23,650 nucleotides of DNA, from positions 1,026,218 to 1,049,867 of the forward strand of contig WELB01000011.1 in the NCBI GenBank assembly GCA_009602725.1. Reading direction: 5' to 3'. The notes below the pieces were generated by a model. That model was not told where the DNA came from. It was given only the letters and a program-made list of their open reading frames with translations, and made no database searches. Each line of letters opens with the position of its first letter. Positions within the stretch are counted from its first letter, which is position 1. Shown here in pieces: positions 9,704 through 18,873 of this stretch. This DNA comes from Spirogloea muscicola. Taxonomy: Eukaryota > Streptophyta > Zygnematophyceae > Spirogloeales > Spirogloeaceae. Position numbers and translations under genes: made by a program.

Positions 9704-11186
9704 CTAGATCCCGTCCCCAGCACTCTGCTCCCTAAATTTCTGGCTGGTCTCTGCGTACTTGCCGCCCATGAGGTCGAGAACCCTCAGCCAGAGGTCCGCA
9801 ACAGAGGCCTCCAGAAGCAGGTCGGTGCTGCAGGCTGCGACGTGCCACCAGCCCAATGCAACCTCCTTCCTCAGCTGGACAACATCCCACCCGGAGTAGC
9901 CAAAAAAGAACCTGTCACAGCACAGCACAAGCAGAGCTTCAGCTTCTTTTCTCCATAAGCATAACATGATGTTGCAGATGTCGACCTACTGAATTAAAGC
10001 ATATGAGGGGGACCTGCCCGACTCGTAGCTGAAGAGATTCAATAATGCCAGGACGTATTGGCCATTATGCCAGGTACCTGAAAGAAGCAGACTTCGCAAG
10101 GCCATTGTTGATGAGTGACGTGGCGGCACCTAGGCCTGCTCCTCCACCGTGGTAGATTCCGGGCAGCAGTTGCTCATATCCTTGTATGCCCTCCTCTCCA
10201 TGGAGCACTAAGAACCTGACAGGAATGTCAGCAAGCTGATGTACACTCAGCACTTAGCATGTGATGGGAGTCAATCTGCAGCCGAAGTTAAGCTCTTTAA
10301 CTATACTTTACTTAATTTTATGAGCATAGAGGAATCGCAGGACCTGTCCGACTGGAGTGGCCCTCCCACATTAACGTGGCAGGAGCCGAAGGTTCGGACG
10401 ATCATGGGATCCATGCCGTCGATGTCGCGGATGTGGAAGGGCAGCTGCTTGTTCAGGATGACTCCGTAGGGCGTGTCGTCGACATCACCGTGGAGCATCA
10501 GCACCACAGTCTGCTCGAAGAAGGGGTACCCGTGGAGTTTTTCTGAAGCCACGAGGATGCAGCCTGGCTCGGGCTGCAGGATGGGGTGCGCCCAGGGCCC
10601 CTCAGAAGAAGGTTGGTGCCTGAAGATTCGGAGCTTAGGCGTCAGCGAGCAGCTCTTCCATGAGGAGTAACGCAAGGCCAAAGTGCAGCTATGCAAGGAC
10701 GAGGTGCAGCAGGCTACAGGTTAAGAGGAGTCTGCTTCCTCGAGTTGCCGGGACCAGCAGCCATCTTCAGATTTGCCAGTAGCCTCGAAATCAGAACCTC
10801 TATGAGGCGAGCTCATGTCGCCCATGTCTGCATAGGGAGCAGTGACAGCAGTAAGCAGACCTCCGGTCGGCACTACCGGAGCTGGATGCAGTTGGCGTCC
10901 TCTCGCCTCCCCCCTGCTCGCGTGCCACCAGCCGTGCCCGGAAAGCTCGCCAGTCTGCCTGCGGCAGCTCGTCACCCTCGGCCGCGCCCGCCGCCTCCCC
11001 CTGCCGGCTGTCTACGTCGCCCCCCTCGGGTGGTGGCGTCTGACCCCAGCCGCCGTCGGAGGCAGCCCTGCAGGCCCTGCGCCCTTGGCCGATGCCTGCA
11101 GGCAGTTGTGGTGTACCAATTGTGAGGCCACCGCTATGGTCTGAAGTATGAGACCGCGACCGCAGACCGGTACTTGGCAACCCCAT
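9704..11186 (-). CDS. UPF0301/DUF179 (AlgH/YqgE family) protein, probably plastid-targeted
   Basis: The family is conserved in bacteria and plants, but its biochemical role is not established. Exons on the minus strand are 11186-10861, 10619-10344, 10215-10078 and 9911-9704. All introns are phase 2 and the split codons join cleanly (R-HQPSS, R-FLVLHGEEG, R-FFFGYSGW). Signature blocks: plant-type QADWRAFRARLVAREQ; GCILVASEKLHGYPFFEQTV; VILNKQLPF; VNVGGPLQSD; LVLHGEEG; FFFGYSGWDVVQL; and GWWHVAACSTDLLLE. The model gives about 315 residues, normal for plant members. The first ~90 residues contain RRACRAASDGG, resembling a plastid transit-cleavage region. The ATG at 11186 and the exon 1 donor (GGAG|GTCTGC) are the least certain parts; an extra upstream exon ending near 11525 (ATGATGGCC...GTGAGC) is possible. 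Divergent from PRCC. Confidence 0.83.
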
Positions 11187-11722
11187 CAAGCAGGCCAGCA
11201 ATGGCCGGTCTGCCGTGAGTTCTGCGGACGCAGCAAGACGTGGGGTGCGGCGCTCTCAGCCCCGGGCTCCAAGATTGACGAGCTCCAAGAAGAGGGTTCA
11301 CTGCCGGCGAGCAGCCATGCAGCGGGAATTGTAAGAGCCGCGGCACAGGTACCAGAACTCTCGCGCCGCCGAGAGCCCCGAGTCGCGCCGGAGGAGCAGA
11401 GGTCCCTTCGCTGGAGCTGGCCACGGCCGACGCGGCCGATGGGCACTACGGCAGAGGGGGCGCGCCGGGCACCTGCGGCCGGCGCCGGCGGCAGCGCGCC
11501 GGCTNTGCCGGCCGGCGCGGCGCTCACCCGGGCGAGGCGGCCATCATGGCGGCGGCTGCGGCGCCCGCCGGAGGCGGCGGAGCTTGCTGGCGGCGGTCGG
11601 CGGTTGGAGGAACAGATGACGAGATGTTGGGGAGATGGCATAAGTCTTGCCGCTAGCCGCTTTCCGCCACGCGCTCCGGCTGCGTCGGCGGCTGCGGCGG
11701 CGGCGGCGGCTGCGGTGGCGGC
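11187..11722. promoter_or_regulatory. Divergent promoter region of DUF179 and PRCC genes
   Basis: The 536 bp lie between two outward-facing starts and probably hold both promoters and 5' UTRs. The sequence is very GC-rich, with self-complementary CCGGCGCCGGC tracts around an unknown base at 11505. No TATA-like box was identified. Long open frames crossing it on both strands are composition artefacts. Confidence 0.45.
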
Positions 11723-13193
11723 ATGGACGCCTTGCTTGCCAGCTACGGCGCGGACGACGACGACGACGATGTTGGGGCGGAGGAGCCGCGGCAGAGCACG
11801 GCGGCGGCGGGAGGCGCCACTGCCGCCACGGCGGCCCCTGCGGCTGGCAACGTCGCGCCTTTGGCGACGCCGCGCCCCCGGCCGTCGCTGTTTGCCTCCC
11901 TGCCGCCGCCGGCCTCCGCGGCCATGGCGGCGGCGAGGTCGTCCGCCCCGCTGGCCGGGCGGCACGGCGCCGAGGCTCTGGAGCAGCCTCAGGCCCGAAC
12001 GGCCGTCTCCGGCCCCGCCAGGCCCTCCCTCTTTGGCGTCCTGCCGCCGCCACGGCAGGCTGCGCCGCAGGTCTCGCAGAAGCGCAAGGTGGTACCCTTC
12101 CGGCCGCCTGGCAGCGCGGCTGAACCTCTGGCTGGTAACGACGAGGACGATGGCTGGCGGCCCGGGAAGCACCCTCGAGAGCAGCCTCCAGCACCGGCAG
12201 CGGAAGCGCCTGCCGTCGAGAGAAGCTCGGCGAAGACGGGCCTCGCCGCGCTCCTCCCGGCGCCGAAGCACAGCCTGGGCGTCGGCAGTGCTCTCGGCGG
12301 CGGGGCGGTGCCCGGCAGCCGGCGCACAGTCATGGAGAGCAGCTCGGCTGCCCACCCAGAGGTGCTGCTGGAGGGAAGGCCGCTGCCGCCAGGTCAGGCT
12401 GCCGTGCTCGCGACGGCCCAAGGCCCGGCAGACTTGGCACATACGAGGGTGCTGCCAGGGCACATGTCACCTGCGCAACATTGTGATGGGTCTTCAAGCT
12501 ACCAGGCTGGCGCACCTCGCGAAACCGTGCAGCCGCCTCGAGAAGGCCAGTATGCGGAAGCAGGAGAACAACCTTCCGGCCCAGCACAGAATGAACCCCA
12601 AGCTCACTACCCGCCAGAGGTGTACGCGCAATACCATGGTGGAGCCGTGGGTCAAGCGCAGGACTTTGATCTGGGGCCTTCACCTTCGGATCCTCTTCAG
12701 CAGGCGATGGCGCAGGAGAAGAGGAAAGGCAAGGACGGGCCTGCCCACATAGTGGAGGTCAAGCAGGCGGAGTTGACCAAGGTCACTCCCCGGCAAGAGC
12801 TCCAAGCTCCTGCTTATGGCCCAACATATCAGGTGAACAACTAACCGTTGATGACTTGATCTGATGAAGTTGGACTGTGAATGATGCAAAGCTGATGTGC
12901 AAGTGAAGGCTTATCATCTTTGCAAGGCATGCATGCTTGCATTCCCTTGTACTGCAGCATTGAGTCAATGTCTGTAGCTTAGCACCCTGCCGATGCCGTA
13001 TGACCTCCCACTTTGCATCCTGGTGCAGTCAATTGCCACTTCTGCAAAGGACAAGCCCAGCAAATTGCACCGCAGGAAACATCAGATTACATCACTGTAT
13101 TTTGACATGCGTCAGAAGGAAATGGAGGTCGCTGAGCAAAGGGCCAGAGGTCACATGACCAAGGCCCAAACGCATGCCAAATATGGCTGGTGA
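11723..13193 (+). CDS. PRCC-domain protein (proline-rich, spliceosome-associated family)
   Basis: PRCC-family proteins are nuclear and have been linked to pre-mRNA splicing and, in mammals, to mitotic checkpoint factors. Two exons, 11723-12832 and 13029-13193, join in phase 0 (CAG|GTGAAC, GTGCAG|TCA), giving 424 residues. The N-terminus MDALLASYGADDDDDD is typical of the family (short helix, then an acidic run). The middle is Pro/Ala-rich and low in complexity, with a repeated PSLF(x)2LPPP motif near residues 54 and 101 and KVVPFRPP near 136. The diagnostic C-terminus is conserved: KPSKLHRRKHQI, SLYFDMRQKEMEVAEQRARG and ending THAKYGW. The ATG at 11723 gives the expected family start, and upstream in-frame sequence is not family-like. 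Codon bias toward GCC/GCG is strong in exon 1. Confidence 0.88.
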
Positions 13194-13303
13194 TTGCAGT
13201 ATTTCTGCTGCACCTTTTTAGTGCATGCATCATCTCAAGCTCAGCCTCCTCTGTCTCCCTTTGCTAGCTTCTGGGGGCACGTGACTGGTCCAGAGATGGG
13301 CTA

Positions 13304-14809
13304 TTAATCAAGACAAGATCTAAATTTTTCTTGCGCTGCATTGAAGACGACCTGAAAAATAGCGAGACAGAAGCTCGTAAAGGCTGTGAACTGAGTTGTG
13401 TAAACATCTTGTGAGAGCAATTTTAAGACAGTGTGTGTAGTAAGAGAGGTCAGCTGCACTAGCTGTCACTAGATGTACTTGGAGATGATTCCATGGACAT
13501 ATAAACGACGAAGCAGTTGTGCTGCTAAACAAGTACCTTCAGAGGAACATGATATTTCCTAGCCAATTTTGCACAGTCCTCATACTCGGGATGGGCAGTC
13601 ATCTGCACAGGAGTGATTTCTCTTAGAGACCAGTCATGCTTGCCAAGCACCTGTGCTAGAAGTCATATGGATGGGCCAGTGTCTATCAGGCATTACATAA
13701 TGGATAGGTATTTGGCACCAGCTTGCCACCAAGTGATGCAGCTTTCACGGAAACTGGTCCCCACTCTGTGTTGACAGCTACCATTGACCTTTGCAGGCTC
13801 ACTCGTTCGCACTGATTGATGCGTACACCAAGGCTAGTGGTCTCCTGCTCAAATGCATGCTGCTGAACGTTAGGCTCTGCACAAAAGTCACTGCATCAGC
13901 TAACAGCTGAGGCAAGGCTATTTGGACTTGCCTGCAGGATGATCTGCAGAAGATCATCAACCTGGCCTTTCCTACACAAAACGTTTAGTATCATTCCAGG
14001 TCGTCCTTTCTTCATCAAAGCCTGATTCATGGAAAATCTCAAATTGATCAATGCAACGGAACATGCTAATTAAACTCCTATCGACTTCTCCTCAGCAATG
14101 TGACTCTGTGAGAGTGAGCAGGGCATTTTGCTTGCTGCATTGATTGCTATTGGTCGAGCTGCAGTCACGTCCTCAAGTTGCCGTTGCTTGAAAGTCGGTG
14201 TCATCCACAATTGCATCTCACCTGTACAATCCATGCATCCAAGGCCCCAGCTGCAAGAAGCTGCTCCGTGGTGTATGCCATCTACACCTCCACAGACGAG
14301 CTTTGGTGAGTAGCATCAGAGAGTCATAATTGCTGCACATGATGATGCTCCAGTGCACTGGACGAAGTATGTCACGAAGTATGTCAATTTTAAGTTTGCG
14401 CTCTGCTTGATCAATCTCATCGACAGCAAGTATGACTAACATAATGGCCTACCTACCAGTTGAGGCGACATGTCGTCTACATTTGTCTCCAGGGTCACAA
14501 GGTGCTCCCTCACGACTCCGTCCCCCCGGTGGTCCTCCTGCACGAGCCAATCTGACCCCATGCACAAATGAGACATCAGCATGCGCGCCACGGATGCATG
14601 CAAAGTCGCTTGTGAAGACAAGACGACAAAGCTGTAACCTCTAGGCAAGGTACTAAGCCAGTGCCGCAGAGATGTATCTCACAGTAGACATACCATAGCT
14701 TATACTCGCCCTTCTGCTTTCGCCGGCAGCCAAGGCTTGATCAAGCTGGGGAGGTGCCCTACCTCGGCTGCATGCTTGGACGCTCTTGCGTTGACCGTGC
14801 AGTCTCCAT
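13304..14809 (-). CDS. LarC (DUF111) C-terminal-domain protein, nickel-pincer cofactor family
   Basis: LarC inserts nickel into the pincer nucleotide cofactor first found in lactate racemase. Exons on the minus strand are 14631-14457, 14281-14222, 14021-13932, 13862-13719, 13602-13537 and 13351-13304, perhaps preceded by 14809-14763. Signature blocks: LETNVDDMSPQ; TTEQLLAAGALDAWIVQ; MKKGRPGMILNVLC; ETTSLGVR; VNTEWGPVSVK; AHPEYEDCAKLARKYHVPLK; and the final VFNAAQEKFRS. All match the second half of bacterial LarC (the part called LarC2 in Lactobacillus). The N-terminal half (family motifs around FDCFSGASGDM, HFHEVG and TPTGAA) was not found in the upstream DNA, which runs into repeats. With the optional first exon (phase 2, ATG 14809) the protein has about 209 residues. 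The intron after 13932 has a GC donor (CAG|GCAAGT). It may be a genuine short protein or a truncated gene. Confidence 0.75.
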
Positions 14810-15160
14810 TTTTAAGGATCCTTGACGTCCGGCAATCCGAAGAGCGATATCCAGAGCCAGAAGCTGACCGCAGTCGCCGCCAGCCAGTTGCAGTCCCTCT
14901 CAAACAGTACCGCCGGCTCAAACGGTACCGCATGGAGCTGGTTTCGGCTGCAGCTCTTAGCGGCCCGACTGGCAGGCGTTTGGCGCAGCCAAGAACGGCG
15001 AGCTCCGCGGGCGATGCGACGGAGGTAGCCGCCATGATCGGGGCCCAGCCTCTGGAGGCAGCCCTCCGCCTGCTGGCCTGCGGGCTGCGACGAGGTGATG
15101 GAGAGCGGCGTCTCGGCGGGGCTGTCTTGAGTCTCTGACCTGAGGCTGCTTAGCAGGAAG
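14810..15160. other. Region upstream of the LarC-like gene, no recognised gene
   Basis: GC-rich sequence with open frames on both strands but no family resemblance. A short tandem pair GCGGTAC(C/T)GTTTGAG lies on the minus strand near 14905-14940. The right end (15131-15156, CTGACCTGAGGCTGCTTAGCAGG) resembles 22875-22898, so part of this region is repeat-derived. Confidence 0.4.
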
Positions 15161-15364
15161 AGAAAGTGCTCGCCCATTGAGATTAGGGGCTGGAAAAGCC
15201 AGCCCAAAAAAATCAACAAGGGGGTTACTGAGTGATCCGTAGCTGCTTTGTTTCTTTGTGTGCTTGTTTTTCTTAGCGCTTCCCCTGGCCCCCTTCTCGT
15301 CTTTTGTTGATTCTTATATGGGCTGGCTTTTCCAGCCCCTATTCTCAATGGGCGAGCACTTTCT
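15161..15364. repeat. Inverted pair of the dispersed hairpin repeat (fold-back arrangement)
   Basis: The left arm 15161-15219 (starting AGAAAGTGCTCGCCCATTGA) is close to the reverse complement of the right arm 15304-15364 (ending CAATGGGCGAGCACTTTCT), with about 85 bp between them. Each arm contains the GGGCTGGCTTTTCCAGCCCC core. The right arm is the end of a longer copy, 15240-15364, that matches 8835-8960 almost throughout. No coding sequence is recognised. Confidence 0.75.
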
Positions 15365-15443
15365 TTGTCGGGGAGCAGTCTCAGGGACCAGGCCCGCAGA
15401 AGCCACGTAGATTACTTTCGTGCACTTAGCGCCAGTCTTCATA

Positions 15444-15473
15444 CCCCAATCCTCAATGGGCGAGCCCTTCTTC
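15444..15473 (+). repeat. Short fragment of the dispersed repeat
   Basis: CCCCAATCCTCAATGGGCGAGC matches the 3' part of the dispersed repeat (CCCCTATTCTCAATGGGCGAGC at 15335-15356) but lacks the hairpin core. It lies about 230 bp upstream of the aldolase start. Confidence 0.55.
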
Positions 15474-15502
15474 TTATACAGTTGTTTGGGGACGAGAACA
15501 GT

Positions 15503-15605
15503 GACGAGACGAGATGAGAGACGACGAGCGGGGCAACGTCCGGCTTGGTGGCTGCGACGAGAGGAGACGAGACGAGCGGGGGCACGTCCCGCTTGGTGGC
15601 TCTGC
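15503..15605 (+). repeat. ~50-bp imperfect direct repeat upstream of aldolase
   Basis: Two units follow one another. Unit 15503-15555 is GACGAGAC-rich and ends CGGCTTGGTGGCTGC. Unit 15556-15605 is again GACGAGA-rich and ends CGCTTGGTGGCTCTGC. They lie 95-197 bp before the aldolase ATG, probably within its promoter or 5' UTR. They might carry repeated protein-binding sites; nothing more can be said. Confidence 0.6.
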
Positions 15606-15699
15606 CTTACTGTTCGACTGACTGCCCGGCAACGTGCTATTTGGACAACACCGCGGGCCGGCTCGGGTTTCGGCTGGCGGCGCGCCCCTCCCGACCGCC

Positions 15700-18379
15700 A
15701 TGGCTGGCCTCGCCAGTGCGACCAGGCTGCAGGTAAGGCAGCCATCGAGCCACCCCGTCGGCAACAGCGAGAGTCAACTCGGCTCCGCTGCTCGCTATGC
15801 AGCTTGACGATGTGTCAGGCGGAGCTCTCTGCCCTCTGACGGGCCTTCTTAAAAGGCCACGCGCACTGCATTCTGACGAGACCTTGTGTGGCAAAGACCG
15901 CAAGCATGCCATCAAGCCCCACACTCACACTCACGTAAGCTAAGCTGCAGAGCGCAGCTACTGACACTGGGAGGTGGCTTGCCCGGCCGACGCAGGATGT
16001 TGTGTCCAACGCAAGGAGGCTTGCCACCCCCGGCAAAGGCATATTGGCCAGTGACGAAACCACTGGCACGGTTGGCAAGCGGCTCAAGTCTGTAGGGCTG
16101 GAGAACACTGAAGAGAACCGTCGGGCATATCGAGAGGTCAAAGGTCCTCAGCGCCTTAGTAGTTAGCATTCATACTCACTAACTGTGAGTGCAGAGTCAG
16201 GCATTCACCTGCCGCAGCGTGACATCCGTTAATATTTCTGTACTTGCCTATGAGGACTTTCCTTCCTGCTACTGAGGCTCCAGTTTTATTGCTCACTTCA
16301 CACAGACACTTATGTCCAGGCTAAATAGGGCTCATGCCTACTGCAGGTTCTGTACACTACTCCAGGCATAGGTGCATACCTCAATGGTGTTATTATCTTC
16401 ACAGAGACCTTGCTCCAGTCTACTAAGGCGGGGATCCCCTTTCCAGATGTGCTTCAAGGCCAGGGTATACTTGTCGGCGTCAAGGTGGACTTGGTGAGGC
16501 TCCGGTATGCTCACAAGCTCCCTTGTAATCGTGACGTACTTTGTTCTTTCTGTCCTGACATGCTCTGAGGCAATAGCTGTCTTTTCTCAAGGCGCAGCTC
16601 CATGCCTTGTCAGGCCTCTGCTGGATAGGAGCTGAACTGTCTCAACGTCGCCAGGGTCTGGTGGCAATTGCAGGTACTGAGGGGGAAACAGTGAGCCAAG
16701 GTCTTGACGGCTTGAGCACGAGGTGCCAGCAATACTACAACAAGGTCCACTATTCCTGAGCTACAGTCCTCTCACATTGGCAAAAGGCGTGCGTCTGAGG
16801 ATAGAGTTCCTTCTGTCCTACAAGGTCATGCTTACATAGTAGCTGCCTCTTCTGACAAAAAGCTAAATCCTGCAAGTGCAGGGTGCAAGATTTGCAAAAT
16901 GGAGAGAGGTTATTGCCATCAAAGAGCACTGCCCTTCCAAGCTTGCTCTCAAGCTTGCATCCAGTGCACTTGTCCGCTATGCTTCCATTTGCCAGCAGGA
17001 GGGACTGGTCCCCATTGTGAGTAGCTAATTCTCATGCCTGGAAATGTCCTGCTGCTTGTTGCTGAACGTACACTTGTGGCATTGCCTGCTTGAATGATTC
17101 TAATGTGGAGCCTTGAAACAAACAGGGCACAAGGTTTGCAATGCTGACATTTGCCGTGAAGGTTGTGGTTGGCTTGGATGACACCAATCATGGCCCACAC
17201 CTAGGTCGAGGTAAGCCTTCTAGCACTTCTTGTTGCCAGTTGTACTTATGGTGTAGTGGTTTTGAAAGTCTTGACTCATGCAAGATCCTCTTGACCACTT
17301 TGTTGCAGCCGGAGATACTCATCGACGGCACTCATTCAGCTGAAAAGAGCGCGGAGGTTGCAGAACTTGTGCTCGCAGAAGTGTTCTCTGCACTTTCGTG
17401 TCATCATGTCTGCCTTGAAGGCATCCTCTTGAAGGTACTGCAATTAGCTACTGCAGTACACCTTCTAGATTTGCTGGTTGACAAGTCAACAGCAGCAGAA
17501 CTCTCTGGAAGCATTGTGGCACTCTATGACTTGACTCTGACACCACTCCGTACGTGATGAGCAGCCCCAGATGGTGCTACCAGGCTTTGACAGTGACAAG
17601 AAAGCCACACGAGAAGAGTGCGCTCAGCTCACAATAAGGACTTTACAGCGCGGCCTGCCAGTTGCTGTTCCTGGGATCATGTTCTTGTCTGGTGGTCTGT
17701 CTGAGGAGGTCAGTGGAGTGGCTCGTATATCATCTCCCAATTGTGGTACAAGCATCTGCATCCACTCGCGTTTGAGCCTGCATAGTCTCTGTTAAGTCCA
17801 TAGTGGTTGATTTGAAGTGACTCTTTGCCAACTCTGCTTGCCCTTTGCAACAGGAGGCCACGGAGCAGCTGAATGAGCTCAACGTCATCAAGAAATTAAT
17901 TAGTGACAAAGTGCCCTGGACTCTATCCTTTTCGTTTGGCAGGGCACTACAGGTTTGTATGCCAACAAGCTGAGACTGGCTTAAGTAGCGCTGGGCTTTT
18001 GAATTGAGACTGGCTTAAGTTGCAGTGGGCTTTTGAATCGAGATAGTTTGCAGAGGTATTTGCTATGCATTACCTGCAAAAGGGCTGCTATTTTATGCTC
18101 AACTTGATGCATGCACATCCTCTTCTCTTGGCACCCTTCAGAAGTGCTGACAGTGAAATTATTGCAATCCGTCTTGTGTAGGCCAGCATCTTAAGAATCT
18201 GGGCTGGGGATGCGAGCCAGGTGGAAGCAGCCCAAGCCATGGCAGGGGCACTGGCCAGGGTGAATGCAATGGCGACGCTTGGCAATTACGTAGGACCTCA
18301 CCCATCAAAGTTGACGGGAGACCTTCGGGAGAGCTTCCGGGGATGGCGAAGTGTTACAGAAGTGGCAGACAGCAAGTAA
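15700..18379 (+). CDS. Class I fructose-bisphosphate aldolase, 10 exons including a 6-nt micro-exon
   Basis: Cleaves fructose-1,6-bisphosphate to triose phosphates, or condenses them, through a Schiff base (glycolysis, gluconeogenesis or Calvin cycle). Exons: 15700-15732, 15951-16136, 16347-16493, 16655-16744, 16882-17016, 17205-17210, 17309-17434, 17565-17708, 17854-17952 and 18182-18379. All introns are phase 0 and the product has 387 residues. Family blocks: [101 protein letters not shown]; and SFSFGRALQ. Residues corresponding to the rabbit active site are D46, K119, K158, E199 (micro-exon), K241 (Schiff base, last codon of exon 7), S283 and R319. The short Ser/Thr/Arg-containing leader (about 26 residues) suggests plastid targeting, but this is uncertain. 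The protein ends ADSK and lacks the usual C-terminal tyrosine. Confidence 0.93.
17205..17210 (+). other. 6-nt micro-exon (GTCGAG, Val-Glu) of the aldolase gene
   Basis: GTCGAG is preceded by CCCACACCTAG (acceptor) and followed directly by GTAAGC (donor). The upstream exon ends at VPI (17016, donor GTGAGT) and the next begins at PEIL (17309, acceptor TTGCAG). Without this exon the invariant VPIVEPEIL motif loses exactly VE, including the acid/base glutamate (Glu187 in rabbit numbering). Both flanking introns (188 and 98 nt) are of normal size here. Confidence 0.85.
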
Positions 18380-18873
18380 TGTGGAATCTGTCACCATTGC
18401 TTTGCTACTGTTGGGCTCCAAGACAGCAATCTGACACTTTTCATCAGCTGCTTCACGCCATCTTGTGGGTGTCGTCATGAAGAAACCAAAGCCACAGGCT
18501 CTCACATACTCGAAAGCTGCTGCCTCATCATCTGACGGCTGACTAGCAGCATAGATGACCAGCCAAAGCACGAGATACCATACCACATGTGTTGTGCTGG
18601 CAGACAGTTCTGCAGTTCATGCAGCAACTCAAAGGAGCCGATTTTGGGGACAGGGCCTAGTAACCCACTAGCACATATCTGCTTCCCCTGCAATCCCCTT
18701 CCTAAGGACATATTCAATCGTCACCAACAGATTACACAGAGAGCTTGCAAGAAGTCGCTGTGCGTCACCGCACAATCAGGCGATGATACTGCAGACAGCT
18801 CAAGCAGATGCAAGTGGAGGAGTGCTGGTGTGAGCACGCTGCAAAGGTGGAAGAGGGCCCAAGTTTGCCTCCC
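18380..18873. other. Convergent 3' region between aldolase and PDI, with unexplained minus-strand open frames
   Basis: This should hold both 3' UTRs. On the minus strand two open stretches look protein-like but match no family I know: one from an ATG near 18714 (MSLGRGLQGKQICASG, then KIGSFELLHELQNCL), and one at about 18545-18380 (SDDEAAAFEYVRACGFGFF, then TPTRWREAADEKCQIAVLE). A splice linking them would need an intron of only about 40 nt. They may be chance open frames in UTR sequence. Confidence 0.3.
18732..18736 (-). terminator. Candidate polyadenylation signal TGTAA for PDI
   Basis: TGTAA on the minus strand (TTACA on the plus strand) lies about 140 nt past the PDI stop codon. TGTAA is the usual green-algal poly(A) signal. 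A five-base motif is weak evidence on its own. Confidence 0.3.

Noticed and set aside
10721-10830. Extra exon in the DUF179 gene (SPHRGSDFEATGKSEDGC region)
   Set aside because: It can be spliced in phase only by a weak TG|GTCCCG donor. Joining 10861 to 10619 directly gives a normal-length protein, so it was left out, though it cannot be excluded.
11186-12463. 425-residue minus-strand open frame opposite PRCC
   Set aside because: Shadow frame produced by GC-rich codon bias; low-complexity Arg/Ala sequence without splice context or homology signals.
11148-12752. 534-residue plus-strand open frame across the PRCC exon and its promoter
   Set aside because: Arg/Pro/Ala-rich, interrupted by the N at 11505, no family motifs, and out of frame with the clearly conserved PRCC protein it overlaps.
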